Of a DNA stretch of 64,000 bases, positions 33,824 to 44,805 are shown in pieces (position 1 is the stretch's first letter; every line of letters starts with the position of its first letter). This DNA comes from Cladorrhinum sp. PSN259 (taxonomy: Eukaryota; Ascomycota; Sordariomycetes; Sordariales; Podosporaceae), in NCBI GenBank assembly GCA_033725935.1, contig MU867071.1, positions 610,392-674,391 of the forward strand, written 5' to 3'. The notes under the pieces were generated by a model, which saw only the letters and a program-made list of their open reading frames with translations, was not told the origin of the DNA and ran no database searches. The position numbers and the translations under genes are program-made.

Positions 33824-34744
33824 GATGAAATTGGATATTTTGTCCTGAATGGTCGGCGTAATATGATGATTGATTTACGTTGACTCCCGAGTAGTAGGGA
33901 TAGGGATGCGATGTTGTGTGTGAACCCCCTTAAATAAGAGAGACTTAAAAGGTGACTGAAGTTTTTCCCCTTCTTAATTGGTGGGGGGCCAATCGGAAGT
34001 TTTTTGCATGTGTCATAGATGAAACGATACGTCCAGCCTACCTACCCCGCCATATGATTCTCCACCAATTCTGACAGGCAAAAATTTATGCGGGGTAGTG
34101 GATAGAAACTTGTTGAATGCAAATAGCACTTACAAGCTGCCTCCTCTTCTTCAATAAGCTCAGAGCAGCATCATACGGTCATACCGCTCACCTGTAGAAA
34201 GGAAAATTTAAAGCGCACAACTCCAATCTTTGCAGAAGCAAGCCTTCTCGTTGTTAAATCGCTCGCATTTCACTAAAGGCTCCAGACTTGCCAAGCCAAA
34301 TTTCTTTTCTTTTGTCCTCTCCCATTAATCCCTCGCCATCCCGGGCCGAACTTCGGCCTTCCGGTTTCTCCCTTGTGCCCCAGCAAGGAGGTTTGGAGAT
34401 GCTGGCAATATACAAACCCTAGGTTACATCTGTTCGGGTCATGGGCACGGGATCATACATACGGCTTTTACTCCTCTGCTTTCTTCGTTTTGCTATGAAA
34501 TTTATATCTGACCTGATCAAATAATTAAGAGACACAAGAGACTCTATTGTGCGCAACAAATCTCGCTTTTGCCCGCCTCGCTGTCGAACAACTCATAGAC
34601 ATCCGACTAAAAACAATAGAAACAAGTGCCTGGCTATGCTACTTCACTAACAAATCCTCAATAGGCTTATTGTGAAACATCAAAAACATAGTTATTTCAA
34701 TGCTCCTTCCCTCTTAGCCCCTCGACGGCCCCGGATCATCAAAA
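33824..34744. other. Intergenic ade13 / yvc1
   Basis: About 920 bases holding the ade13 promoter and yvc1 3' end. No gene or repeat is recognised. Confidence 0.4.
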
Positions 34745-37291
34745 TCATTCACCATTATCCTCTTCCATATCTCCACCACGAACGCTCCCAGTCGTACTCC
34801 CTTCCACCAACCTCGTCAGAAGACTCTCAATCCTCCTTTGCCCATCCTCCAGAGCTTCCAACCTTGACGTAATATCAGTCATCTCATCGCTCTCACTCAA
34901 CAACCCCTGAATCTCGGCCTTCAGCCCAGGAAACGGCGCGATGCTATCACGCCTGCTAACCACCTTTCCCGGTGGAGGGCCGCCGATACCTGTACCATGT
35001 TTCTTCCCTGGCCCTTCGGGGGTCGTCGCCCCCGTCCCACCAGTATTAGCGTCTGAAGCACCCCTCGTAACAAACTGCCGTCTTATCAAATGCTTCGTCA
35101 ACTCGTCATCCGTCGTGATCTGATTCAGCACTGAATCCGGTGGGGACACCTCAAACACCGTCGAGATATCGCTGTGAGAAGTAATCTTCCACCTTTCCCA
35201 GAACCGTGGCGGACCGCGAGGTGGTTTATACGCTTTGGCAAAGCTAGGGGCTGGTGCAAGGGGGACACCACCGACCGTTTCGGGTTGGAGAACTCGACGT
35301 TCGGTTATGGCGATGATTAGGAGTAAAGGCAAGTTCAGCAGACGGACGCTCGTGACGTGGATTTTGTGGAACCAACGTGGGGATACACAGAACTTCAGGG
35401 GAACGAGGACGAGAAAAGCGAGGATGTTGAATGGAGGCTGGTAAGCGAATATGGCATCCCCTTTGACGCCTTCAAGGGTCAAAACTGCTCGGCGGAATTG
35501 GATCTCCGCGGGGGCGTTGGCGAGGACGGTGCTGAATGTTGTTGAGAGCATGGAGACGAGAATGGTGAGGAAGAGTGTGTTACCCAGGAAGGCAAACGCT
35601 ACCATTAGAGACGGACCGAGGAGTTGGTGAAATTGGGCCTGGGAAGTATTAGTATGCTCTTGAGTAAAGGCAAAACGGGATAACCTACAGAATAATGAAT
35701 TCCTGAGCCATCAAGCCCGAACCAGATGTAAATCATCCACTTGCTGATCGTAGCAACGGTAAAGTGGCCATTTCCTAGCCAGAATAATGAGAGCAAGAAG
35801 CCGATAAAGCACCTTGACACAGAGGTTAGTTGAGCCAGCATTCCTTATGATAAGGCTCACTTACCAAGCAGCCAAGGCGGTCAACAGCGCAAAATCAGAC
35901 ATCATAGATCTCAATGACAGGAACACAATGTTATCTGACAGCAGGTTAAACGCGAGTCGAGGAACAAGTACCGGCGCGCCCATAGCTAGAACGTCGAGAG
36001 CCTGCTGACCCAAGTCGGCTCTTCCAGTCTGCCAGCCAATAATACGAATGATGAGATACACCCAGTAAATCACCGCAAATGTGACGTCGAGAAACGACCA
36101 CAGATTTTGAGCATATACATGCCTATACACACTCATTAGCAACGGCCAACTGATGATTTTACTCTCTCAAAACTTACCAACCATGTTCCAACAACGTTGC
36201 AAACTGATCCAAGACCCACCCGAGAGCATAAAGAGTAAAGCAAACCTCAAGCGTACTGAACCTCTCTGGCTCCCTCTCAGCCATAAAGGCCAAGTATAAT
36301 ATCAACAAGACAAAAAAATGCATAATCTCCAAGTAGTTCCTCGTCCTGGGCACCAACAACCTGTACTGGTTAAGGAGCGGCGCCTCGCGGGGATTATAAA
36401 GTGAGATCGGTCTCTGCTTGTAACGATCCGGTATGAGATCCATGAAGCTCGAGGGCGTATACACCACCCTGCCTTCGTAGATCGCATCAACCCTATTATC
36501 TTCTTATCAGCACCACGCACCACCGCCCTTGTTTAATGTCAGACTGAAAAATAAACGAATACTCACACCTTCTGACAACTAGTACTAGCCAAAAAGACTC
36601 TGCTCTCGCTCAAAATCGCCACCTCAAGCGCAGGTAACGTCTTGTGCCACGCAGTACTAGCCTGAACCTCCCTCCTTATCTCCTCGGGTGCGTTCTGAAA
36701 GGGTTCAAAGCCCGCAATCAAAATGTGAGCCAGAACTAACAAGTTGGTGGGGCCCTCATTATCCTCGTTGAACCGTCTCATAATCCTCGTGGCTATCAAT
36801 TCACATAATGTCGCTCGTGTAAAATTGACATTCAGTCTGTTGGATAAATGTTTCTGCTCCGAAAGGAAGTATGCCCTATTGACGAGCAGACAGTAGACGA
36901 TGGAGATGTCATCTTGTTCGTAGAGCTTGTCAACCAATGGGCGGATCACAGAGATATTGATGCGCACGTCCCGGAGTTGTTCGAGGGAGAGGTAGTCTTC
37001 TACTACGGAGATGATGTCTCTTCTTATTCTGTGGATGTTTGTGTATACCGGCAGGTGAGAATGTCTGGATGTGTAACCGGGTGTATTATGGTTATTGTTG
37101 TAGCAGCTGAAAACTATTGGATCTGGGTCGTGAGCGTGAGAGAGAGTAGTTCGTCTGTGAGCCAGGAGGGGCCTGCGTTCTGGTTCTTCGATGCGTATAG
37201 AGGACTGGTGTTGTGATATCGGTTGTGTGGATGGACCGGAGCCGGAGCCGGGGCCGACACCTGGGCGCCGCTCGGAGGAGCGGTCGCCCAT
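34745..37291 (-). CDS. yvc1: Vacuolar TRP-type cation channel Yvc1
   Basis: Five exons (37291-36567, 36492-36178, 36122-35865, 35812-35689, 35638-34745) give 771 residues. The cytosolic N-terminal half includes ISVIRPLVDKLYEQDDISIVYCLL. Splicing of exon 1 to 2 gives QKVVDAIYEGRVVYTPSSF, a family landmark. Several hydrophobic membrane segments follow: FFVLLILYLAF, CFTLYALGWVLDQF, FLDVTFAVIYWVYLII, ALLTALAAWCFIGFLLSLFW, and LMVAFAFLGNTLFLTILVSML. The pore region lies before the last of these (IYIWFGLDGSG). The C-terminus has an acidic stretch, LSESDEMTDI, and a Gly/Glu-rich end. Family members release Ca2+ from the vacuole under osmotic or oxidative stress. The gene is divergent from nog1. Confidence 0.92.
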
Positions 37292-37980
37292 GATAGAGAA
37301 CGGTGTTTAGCGAGATGAGATAAAAAGGAGGTGTTGATTTTTTGAAGAATGAGATCTGGGGGATGAACTTTGGTTGCGCTCGGTTGCAAGTATGAAAATA
37401 AAATGTACATAGATCCTGGGTAGGTATATCCGTAGCTTGAAATGCTTGAAATGCTTCAAAGGGTGGTCTTTGTGTGATGTAATGATATGGTGAACCTCTC
37501 TCTCAGAACCCATAAACCCCCAAGGAAAACTTATCAATGGGCATAGAACAGACCGAAAAATACTTCAGCTCATCAAACTGGTTTTCGCATGATATCATAG
37601 GTAAGGTAGGAACCTGACTCCCGGCTTTTGAGAATGCTCGAATTGATTGTTGGGGGACCCTTGAAACAGACCTAGGGCGAATGCTGTGCCCCCACCAAGA
37701 TCAAGAGATAACTACCTAGTCTACCTTAGGTAGGTACCACCCCACAGCACGCTACCCGCCATGCCATTTGCGGTGGGGTATTCCACACACCGCTTTTCTT
37801 ATCTTATCAATTGCTTTTTGTGGGGTTGGAAAAAAATATTTCGGGTGTGGTCTGGGACGGCGATATTGATACCGCCCCGCTAGAAGGTCGTCGCTGTGCT
37901 CCCCTTCTCGCTGTTGGAGAATCTACAAACCAACCTACCCTCCCACAGTTGGACAACCACCCCATACAAAGTTGCCCAAC
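37292..37980. promoter_or_regulatory. Divergent intergenic yvc1 / nog1
   Basis: About 690 bases containing both promoters. A direct duplication of CTTGAAATG lies at about 37437-37453, and TAGGTAGGT-type repeats at about 37729-37736. No gene is seen. Confidence 0.4.
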
Positions 37981-40433
37981 ATGACGTGGAAGGATATTGC
38001 CCCCGTGCCTACGTATGGCTTCCCCAATTCAATTGTGTTCATTATCAGACACGGGCGAAACTAACTGTGTGTTTCAAGGTCGCAAGAGTTCATCGATATC
38101 ATCCTCTCGTAAGTTGGCATCCCGAAGATCAGCGACAACAAATTCTAACAGATTGCAGGCGGACACAGAGGCGATTGCCTACTCAGAGTACGTGGTAATG
38201 TCGCAAAATCGTCTATTGGTTGTAATGATTGCTGACTCGAAAAACCAATCAAGTCCGTGCTGGATTCAAGAGTATGTTGCGCCGAGATAAGAATGAAAAT
38301 TTATTCGCACTGCTGACCTATATGCGCCAACAGTTAGCAGAATCCGGGCCTTCTATACCCGCAAAGTCAAGTCAGTATTTACCCCTGTCACTGCGAAACG
38401 AATCTTCCTCGATGCCACATCGTCGTCCCCATTCGATGATATCTCCGAACAGAGGCACTGACCTCCACCTCCAGGTTTACACAGGAAACATGCAGCGAAA
38501 AGTTCGGCGCCATCGTTTCGAGCTTCCCGATCCTTAGCGATCAACACCCTTTCCACCGCGATTTGATGAACATCCTTTACGATGCCGACCATTTCAAGGT
38601 GGCCCTTGGCCAGGTCTCGACGGCCAAGCACCTCATCGAGACCATCTCTCGCGATTACGTCCGGTTGTTAAAGTACTCCCAAAGTTTGTTCCAGTGCAAG
38701 CAGCTCAAGAGGGCCGCTCTTGGTCGCATGGCCACCCTCATCAAGAGGTTAAAAGAACCCCTTACCTACCTCGACCAGGTTCGCCAGCACTTGGCCAGAT
38801 TGCCCGACATCAACCCCACCACACGTACTCTCCTCGTCGCCGGTTTCCCCAACGTCGGCAAGAGTTCTTTTGTCAGCTCGGTAACCCGTGCTGATACCCC
38901 AGTCGAGCCTTATGCTTTCGTACGTCTCACGGATTGAATAATGAGGACTTCGGACAGTTACTGACACGAGAGACAGACAACGAAGAGCTTATTTGTTGGT
39001 CATCTTGACTACAAGTACCTTCGGTATCAAGTAATAGACACACCGGGTATCCTCGACCACCCTCTTGAGGAGATGAATACCATTGAGATGCAGTCTGTAA
39101 CTGCGCTTGCCCATCTTAGAGCCGCTATTCTCTTTTTCATCGATATCAGCGAGCAATGCGGCTACTCACTGAAGGCGCAAACCAACCTTTTCAGATCGAT
39201 CAAGCCCCTTTTCGCAAATAAGATGGTCTTTATCGTTTTGAACAAGATGGATATCAAGACCGTCGAGGATCTCGACCCAGAGGCGCAAGCCGACCTTATG
39301 GAACTCACTAAGTCTGGCGACGTCCAGCTGCTCCGTGCTTCTTGCGCCACTCAGGAGGGTGTCCAACAGGTCAAGAACGTTGTTTGCGAGCAACTGCTCG
39401 CGGAGCGCGTGTCCCAGAAGCTTAAGGCTGGTACCGGCAGCAGTGGCAACATCGGTGCTCGTCTTTCCGAGGTCATGGCCCGTATTCACGTTGCTCAGCC
39501 AATGGGTGGCGTCGTACGGGAAACGTTCATTCCTGAGGCCATCAAGAATCAGAAGAAGTACGACAAGAGCGATCCAGAGAGGAGAACCTTGGCCAGGGAT
39601 ATCGAGCTTGCCAACGGCGGCGCTGGTGTGTTCAACGTCGACCTCAAGGCCGACTACCTCCTCGCAAACCCCGAATGGAAGTACGACAAAATTCCCGAGA
39701 TTGTCGACGGCAAGAACGTTTACGACTACGTCGATCCAGATATTGATGCCAAGTTGGCTGCGCTCGAGGAGGAGGAGGAGCGTCTGGAGAAGGAGGGATT
39801 CTACCAGTCCGACTCGGACATTGGTGATGAGTCAGAGGAGGAAGTCTTGCAGAAGGCCGAGTACATCCGAGAGAAACATAAACTTATCCGCAACGAGGCA
39901 AAGATGCGCAAGTCTCTCAAGAACCGCGCCATGATTCCCCGCAAAGCCCTCAAGAAGTCATTCTCACAGCTCGAGGACCACCTTGACCAGCTCGGTGTGG
40001 ATACTGAGGAGATCAATCTCCGCGGCCGCTCAGAGGTCCGCGAGTCTCGTGGCAGATCTGTGGGTGCTCGCTCCAGGACTGGTACCGTGGATCCCGATGC
40101 CATGGATGTTGACGACAAGTCCGGTCAGTCGGCAAGGGATCGTCTTCGCAGCCAGAGCCGTCCCCGTTCGCGCTCCGTCATGGCTACCAATCGTCTGCAG
40201 GATGGTGTCCAAATGGAGGGCCGTTCTGCGGCCGAGAGGGCATCCAAGCTTGCCCAACGCAAGATGAACCGCATGGCTAGACAGGGCGAGGCCGACAGGC
40301 ATATTGGTGCTACTATGCCCAAGCACTTGGTATGTCTTGACGATTTTGATTGCTTACCATCAACACAGTTACTGATATGTCATGAATCTAGTTCTCTGGC
40401 AAGCGCACGATCGGCAAGACCAACAGCCGTTAA
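37981..40433 (+). CDS. nog1: Nucleolar GTPase Nog1
   Basis: Eight exons: 37981-38012, 38079-38108, 38159-38187, 38254-38271, 38334-38370, 38475-38919, 38977-40329, 40392-40433; 661 residues. The first five exons are 18-37 bases each and together encode only about 48 residues, MTWKDIAPVPTSQEFIDII then LSRTQRRLPTQIRAGFK and ISRIRAFYTRKVK, closely matching Nog1 N-termini. GTPase motifs: GFPNVGKSS (G1), DTPGILD (G3), NKMD (G4). Also conserved: LFQCKQLKRAALGRM before the GTPase domain and NGGAGVFNVDLK after it. Splicing the last exon gives KHLFSGKRTIGKTNSR. Nog1 is required for 60S pre-ribosome maturation from nucleolus to cytoplasm. The intron-dense 5' end makes automatic models prone to truncation here. 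Confidence 0.96.
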
Positions 40434-41237
40434 GACACACAGTTGCAACAGGAGAAAGGAAAAGGCCGTCAACTTGGTGGACATTCATGCATCATACCCC
40501 GTCCGTTTATTTTATGCTGGGAGGGGGAAAGAGAAGGAAAAGATTTTTACTTTCATGTGGCGGTTGGTCTTTTCCTATCATCTGTCTATATGTCAGTTTT
40601 GCTTGTTTTATGGGCGCTCTATCTGGGTTTTGGTTTTGGTTTTCTTTGTTATAATGAAATCGAGAAAAAGTTTCATGGTTCTTGATAAACGACCTTCTCC
40701 TGTCCTTGTTTGACAGGAAACCAAAAAATCAGACCGCAGCATCTCAGATGAAAAACAAAAATAAGAAAAAAAAGGAGGAAACTCTAGAATATCGACCACA
40801 CTTGCATCTCTCAGGAAACGGGACGATACATCGGGAGCCGCTCCGATATGCCCGGTTTCGGGTCCGATCCCGCCTGGAAGCGGATCCCCGGTTGAGTGAA
40901 CGACACCAGATGCATATTTGTGAATTGCCCATCCTGGGACCTTTGACGTTCAGCCTCATGCATCTGTTGATATCAAGTTGCATGATCAATATTTAACATA
41001 GCACACTTTTCCGTCCTTTTTAACAAGAGCTCCGGGAGCTAGGGCAACTCCAGAGATCAAGATCCGGAAACAGCCCCACTATAATGTCGTCTCCCGTCCA
41101 AACGCGATCGCCGAGAATGCCCGTTACGTCCGCCGGAGGCATAACCCGGACGGTCCGTTTTCATCGTCACATATAACCAACCTCTTCTCATGGAGAAAAG
41201 GTTTTTTTTGCACAAACATATCAGAAAAATAAACGCA
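40434..41237. other. Intergenic nog1 / arh1
   Basis: About 800 bases with the nog1 3' end and arh1 promoter. In-frame codons upstream of the chosen arh1 start (from 41190) exist but add a lysine-rich stretch without family similarity. No other gene is seen. Confidence 0.4.
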
Positions 41238-42866
41238 ATGGCGGCCATCACACTGGCTACAAGGCCACTATCTAGCGCAAAATGGAACAGACTGTTGTTT
41301 TCTCAGAATGCATCATCGCTGATATCTCGACCCCGATACAGCTCCACAGCCCATCCTTCTTCACGCAATGACCAGCCGTTCCGCATGGCAGTTATAGGCT
41401 CTGGTCCCGCCGGCTTTTATACGGCATATAGAGCCATGCAAAGAATACAAGGAGCCAAGGTCGATATGTACGAGGCTTTACCGGTTCCTTTTGGTTTAGT
41501 AAGATTCGGTGTTGCGCCCGATCATCCTGAGGTCAAGGTACCAACCACCTTGTTCATATGCAGTTCAAAATATCTTCTAATTGTCTTTCAGAACTGCCAA
41601 GAAAAGTTCGAAGAAGTAGCATCCTCCCCCAACTTCACGTTCATCGGCAACGTCTCAGTCGGCACGCCCTCCGGCCACCCAGACGGCGTCACCGTTTCCT
41701 TATCCTCAATCCTCCGTAACTACAACGCAGTAGTATTCGCCTACGGAGCAGCCAAAGACCGGACCCTCAACATCCCAGGTGAATCCTCCCTAAGAGGAAT
41801 CTACTCAGCCCGCGAGTTCGTAGGGTGGTACAACGGCCTGCCGGAACATTCGCAACTAAATCCAGACCTGACACAAGGCGACACCGCAGTAATCATCGGC
41901 CAAGGAAATGTAGCCCTTGACGTCGCACGCATGCTTCTATCCCGCGTCTCAACCCTCGCAAAATCAGACATTGCCGAGCACGCCATTGACACCCTCTCAA
42001 CCTCCCGCATCAAGCACGTCCACATCGTAGGTCGCCGCGGACCAATGCAAGCGGCATTCACGATCAAAGAAATTCGCGAGCTAATGAAACTCCCTTCCGT
42101 CTCTTTTACACCAATCGATGCCTCTTTAATCCCGGAGGACACAAAATCCCTTCCTCGCGCTCAGCGCCGTCTTATGGATATCCTACTCAAAGGCTCTCCC
42201 ACGCAATCTTCTGACTCTTCCTCAAAATCCTGGTCCCTAGATTTCTTGCTCTCCCCCAAAGCATTCAACTCGTTCCCTTCCTCCCCTGCTCAACTATCTT
42301 CCACATCCTTCGAAACAAACACCCTCTCCCCCTCCCCTTTTTCTCGCAACGCCTTCCCCCTCCCAACCGGCAGCACGCAAACCTTCCCCTCCTCAATCGC
42401 CTTCCGCTCGATAGGATATAAATCCCTCCCCCTCCCCGAGTTCTCACCCCTTAGTATACCTTTTAATGACCGCTGGGGTACAATAGCTCACGACGGGTCA
42501 GGCCGCGTGCAACACGAAGATCGCGCCCCGGACGCAATGATGACTCTCTCCTCGTTCCCCGGTTTGTACTGCGCGGGGTGGGTTAAGCGTGGCCCGACTG
42601 GTGTTATTGCGAGCACGATGGAGGACGCGTTTAGTACCGCTGATGCGATAGCTGAGGATTGGGATAAAGGACGGAAGGAATTCCTGAATGGAACGGGCAA
42701 AGGGTGGGAGGCGGTAAAGAGTGAGATCCAGGTAGATGGGAGTAGGGTCGTGGATTGGGATGACTGGAGGAGGATAGATCGGGCGGAAAAGGAGAGGGGG
42801 AGGGAGAAAGGGAAGGTGAGGGAAAAATTTGCTGGGATTGGGGAGATGTTGGAGGTTTTGCGGTGA
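41238..42866 (+). CDS. arh1: NADPH-adrenodoxin (ferredoxin) reductase, mitochondrial
   Basis: Two exons (41238-41537, 41592-42866) give 524 residues. The start MAAITLATRPLSS opens a Ser/Arg-rich mitochondrial presequence. Motifs in order: FAD-binding VIGSGPAGFYTAYRA, then VPFGLVRFGVAPDHPEVK, NADPH-binding IGQGNVALDVARMLL, GRRGPMQAAFTIKE, and the C-terminal FAD motif GWVKRGPTGVI. The 54-base intron has no stop and is a multiple of three. It is called because removal restores DHPEVKNCQEKFEEVA, and it has a GTACCA donor and CTTTCAG acceptor. The enzyme passes electrons from NADPH to mitochondrial ferredoxin (Yah1) for Fe-S cluster and heme A synthesis. The neighbours etfA and tah18 are also flavin redox proteins. 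Confidence 0.95.
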   Translation: MAAITLATRPLSSAKWNRLLFSQNASSLISRPRYSSTAHPSSRNDQPFRMAVIGSGPAGFYTAYRAMQRIQGAKVDMYEALPVPFGLVRFGVAPDHPEVKVPTTLFICSSKYLLIVFQNCQEKFEEVASSPNFTFIGNVSVGTPSGHPDGVTVSLSSILRNYNAVVFAYGAAKDRTLNIPGESSLRGIYSAREFVGWYNGLPEHSQLNPDLTQGDTAVIIGQGNVALDVARMLLSRVSTLAKSDIAEHAIDTLSTSRIKHVHIVGRRGPMQAAFTIKEIRELMKLPSVSFTPIDASLIPEDTKSLPRAQRRLMDILLKGSPTQSSDSSSKSWSLDFLLSPKAFNSFPSSPAQLSSTSFETNTLSPSPFSRNAFPLPTGSTQTFPSSIAFRSIGYKSLPLPEFSPLSIPFNDRWGTIAHDGSGRVQHEDRAPDAMMTLSSFPGLYCAGWVKRGPTGVIASTMEDAFSTADAIAEDWDKGRKEFLNGTGKGWEAVKSEIQVDGSRVVDWDDWRRIDRAEKERGREKGKVREKFAGIGEMLEVLR

Positions 42867-43009
42867 TATTCATGGCTGAAATATTGAAGCTAATGGGCAA
42901 TAATGCTTGCTGTCTAAACCAAAAATTCTCATGTACATAGAAATTTGCCGGTACATTGCTGTATGATAGTGTAACAAACACAAGAATACACAACAATACA
43001 CAAGTACAT

Positions 43010-44138
43010 TTATGCCTGGCTCAACTTCTCCGTCAACTCGGGCACCTTCTCAAACAGATCCCCCACAAGTCCTACATCGGCGACCTGGAAAATAGGCGCA
43101 TCCGCATCCTTGTTGATAGCAGCAATCACCTTGCTGTCCTTCATACCAGCCAAGTGCTGGATAGCACCAGAAATACCAACAGCCAGGTACAGTTGAGGAG
43201 CAACCACTTTACCGGTCTGTCCAACTTGCAAGCTGTTGTCTGCGTACCCGCTGTCAACAGCCGCGCGTGAGGCACCAACAGCAGCGCCGAGCTTGTCGGC
43301 GAGCGGGAGCATCAGCTTGTCAAAGTCCTCCTTCGACTTGAGGCCTCTTCCACCGGAAACTACCTTGGGCGCAGTCGCGAGATCAGGACGGTCAGACTTG
43401 GCGAGGTCCTCGGAAACCCACTCGGTAGGAGACTCAGCCTTGGGGTCGGCGCCGTCCTCCACAGCAGCAGAACCAGACCCTGCAGCAGCAGCAGGGAAAG
43501 CGGTACCGCGGATGGTAATGATCTTGATTGGATCGGAAGACTCGACGGTCGCAATGGCGTTGCCAGCGTAGATGGGGCGCACAAAGGTCTTGTCGTTGTC
43601 GATGGCGGTAATGTCGGAGATTTGTTGCGAGTCGAGGAGCGCGGCGACGCGGGGCATCAGGTTCTTGCCGAAGGCTGTGTGACCGGCGATGACATGGGTG
43701 TAACCGCCATTCTTGATGTTCTCCACGAGGAGGGGCGCAAAGTTCTCTGGGAGGCCCTATGTGTAGCAACAATGGTTGGTATGGCTTGGAAGCAAACAAC
43801 AAAGAAAAAAGGGGGCCTCAAACGCAAACCTTGTCGTATGCATAATTATCCACCGCAATGACCTTCTCGATCCCTTCGACCTTGGCAGCTTCCTGGGCGA
43901 CTGACTTGACGTTGCTGCCGGCGACGAAAACGTGAACGGAGCCGCCGAGCTTCTGAGCGGCGGTAATTGCGCTCAGGGAGCCGGTGTTGAGGACACCATC
44001 GCGATGTTCGAGAATTGCGAGTGCGGAGAGTAATCGGCGAAGGGCGGCGGGGGAGGTTCGAGCCGAAGTCACTGTCGCATCTCGAAGGGTAGGGCGGGCG
44101 AGCGCCGAGAATACCCGGCGGCCGGCCGACGACAACAT
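43010..44138 (-). CDS. etfA: Electron transfer flavoprotein alpha subunit, mitochondrial
   Basis: Two exons (44138-43830, 43756-43010) give 351 residues. An Arg/Ser-rich presequence (MLSSAGRRVFSALARPTLR) leads into the N-terminal domain with LAILEHRDGVLNTGSLSAI and HVIAGHTAFGKNLMPRVAA. The FAD domain carries VVSGGRGLKSKEDFD, RAAVDSGYADNSLQVGQTG, the signature LYLAVGISGAIQHLAGM and KDADAPIFQVADVGLVGDL. With ETF beta it accepts electrons from acyl-CoA dehydrogenases and others and passes them to ETF-ubiquinone oxidoreductase. Yeast calls the orthologue Aim45. The short alanine-rich insert after IRGTAFPAAAAG is variable in the family. It is divergent from tah18 (667 bases between starts) and convergent with arh1 (143 bases between stops). 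Confidence 0.97.
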
Positions 44139-44805
44139 ATTGAAAGTGTTATGTCGAGGTCGAGAGAAGAAAATTGGGTGGTCGAGGGTTGTTCCCGCCG
44201 GTCGGAGATCGGGGGAAGAAGCCTATAGGTTGCACACTGGCAGTCACTGTGGACTCTGGGGATTCTGGAGAAGGAGGGACAAGAAACAATGACGGATTTC
44301 AGCGGCCCGAGGTTGCTACATAGCTTCGAATTGACAAGGGGTGCCCTTTCCGGTCCGCACTCTAGCGCGGGGCATCCATGGACGGCAGGGCCATGAGCTA
44401 ATCGAAGTGGCTTGTCCCTGATCTGTGGATGGATTAGGGGTGGCTAGTAATTAGGTCATGTGACACATTACAAAGTTCCCGTCACCTCGTCTGATAGAGT
44501 AGATAGGATATCACGCTGCAGACGGTTACCATCTGAGCTCTGACACCGGTGTCTTTCGCTCATGACAATGGTTATAGCGCGTTATTCTATGTACCGTTCA
44601 GATTCGGTGTACCCTGAAACCATTGCCGCCTCTCCCGTCCACGCCCTTCCCGCATAGGCCATAACTCTAAGGATGAGTCCGGGGTCCTGTGATTTGAAGA
44701 TATAGGTATCGCTTTAAACGAGAGATATCAAGAAGCGGCTTCGATTGGGCTTGTCTTTTTTTCTTCTTTTTTTCCTCTTGACATGAATTGTTCTGCAGTT
44801 GCACC
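44139..44805. promoter_or_regulatory. Divergent intergenic etfA / tah18
   Basis: The promoters of two divergent redox genes share 667 bases. A pyrimidine-rich run (TTTTTTCTTCTTTTTTTCC) lies at about 44755-44775, shortly before the tah18 start. Confidence 0.45.
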
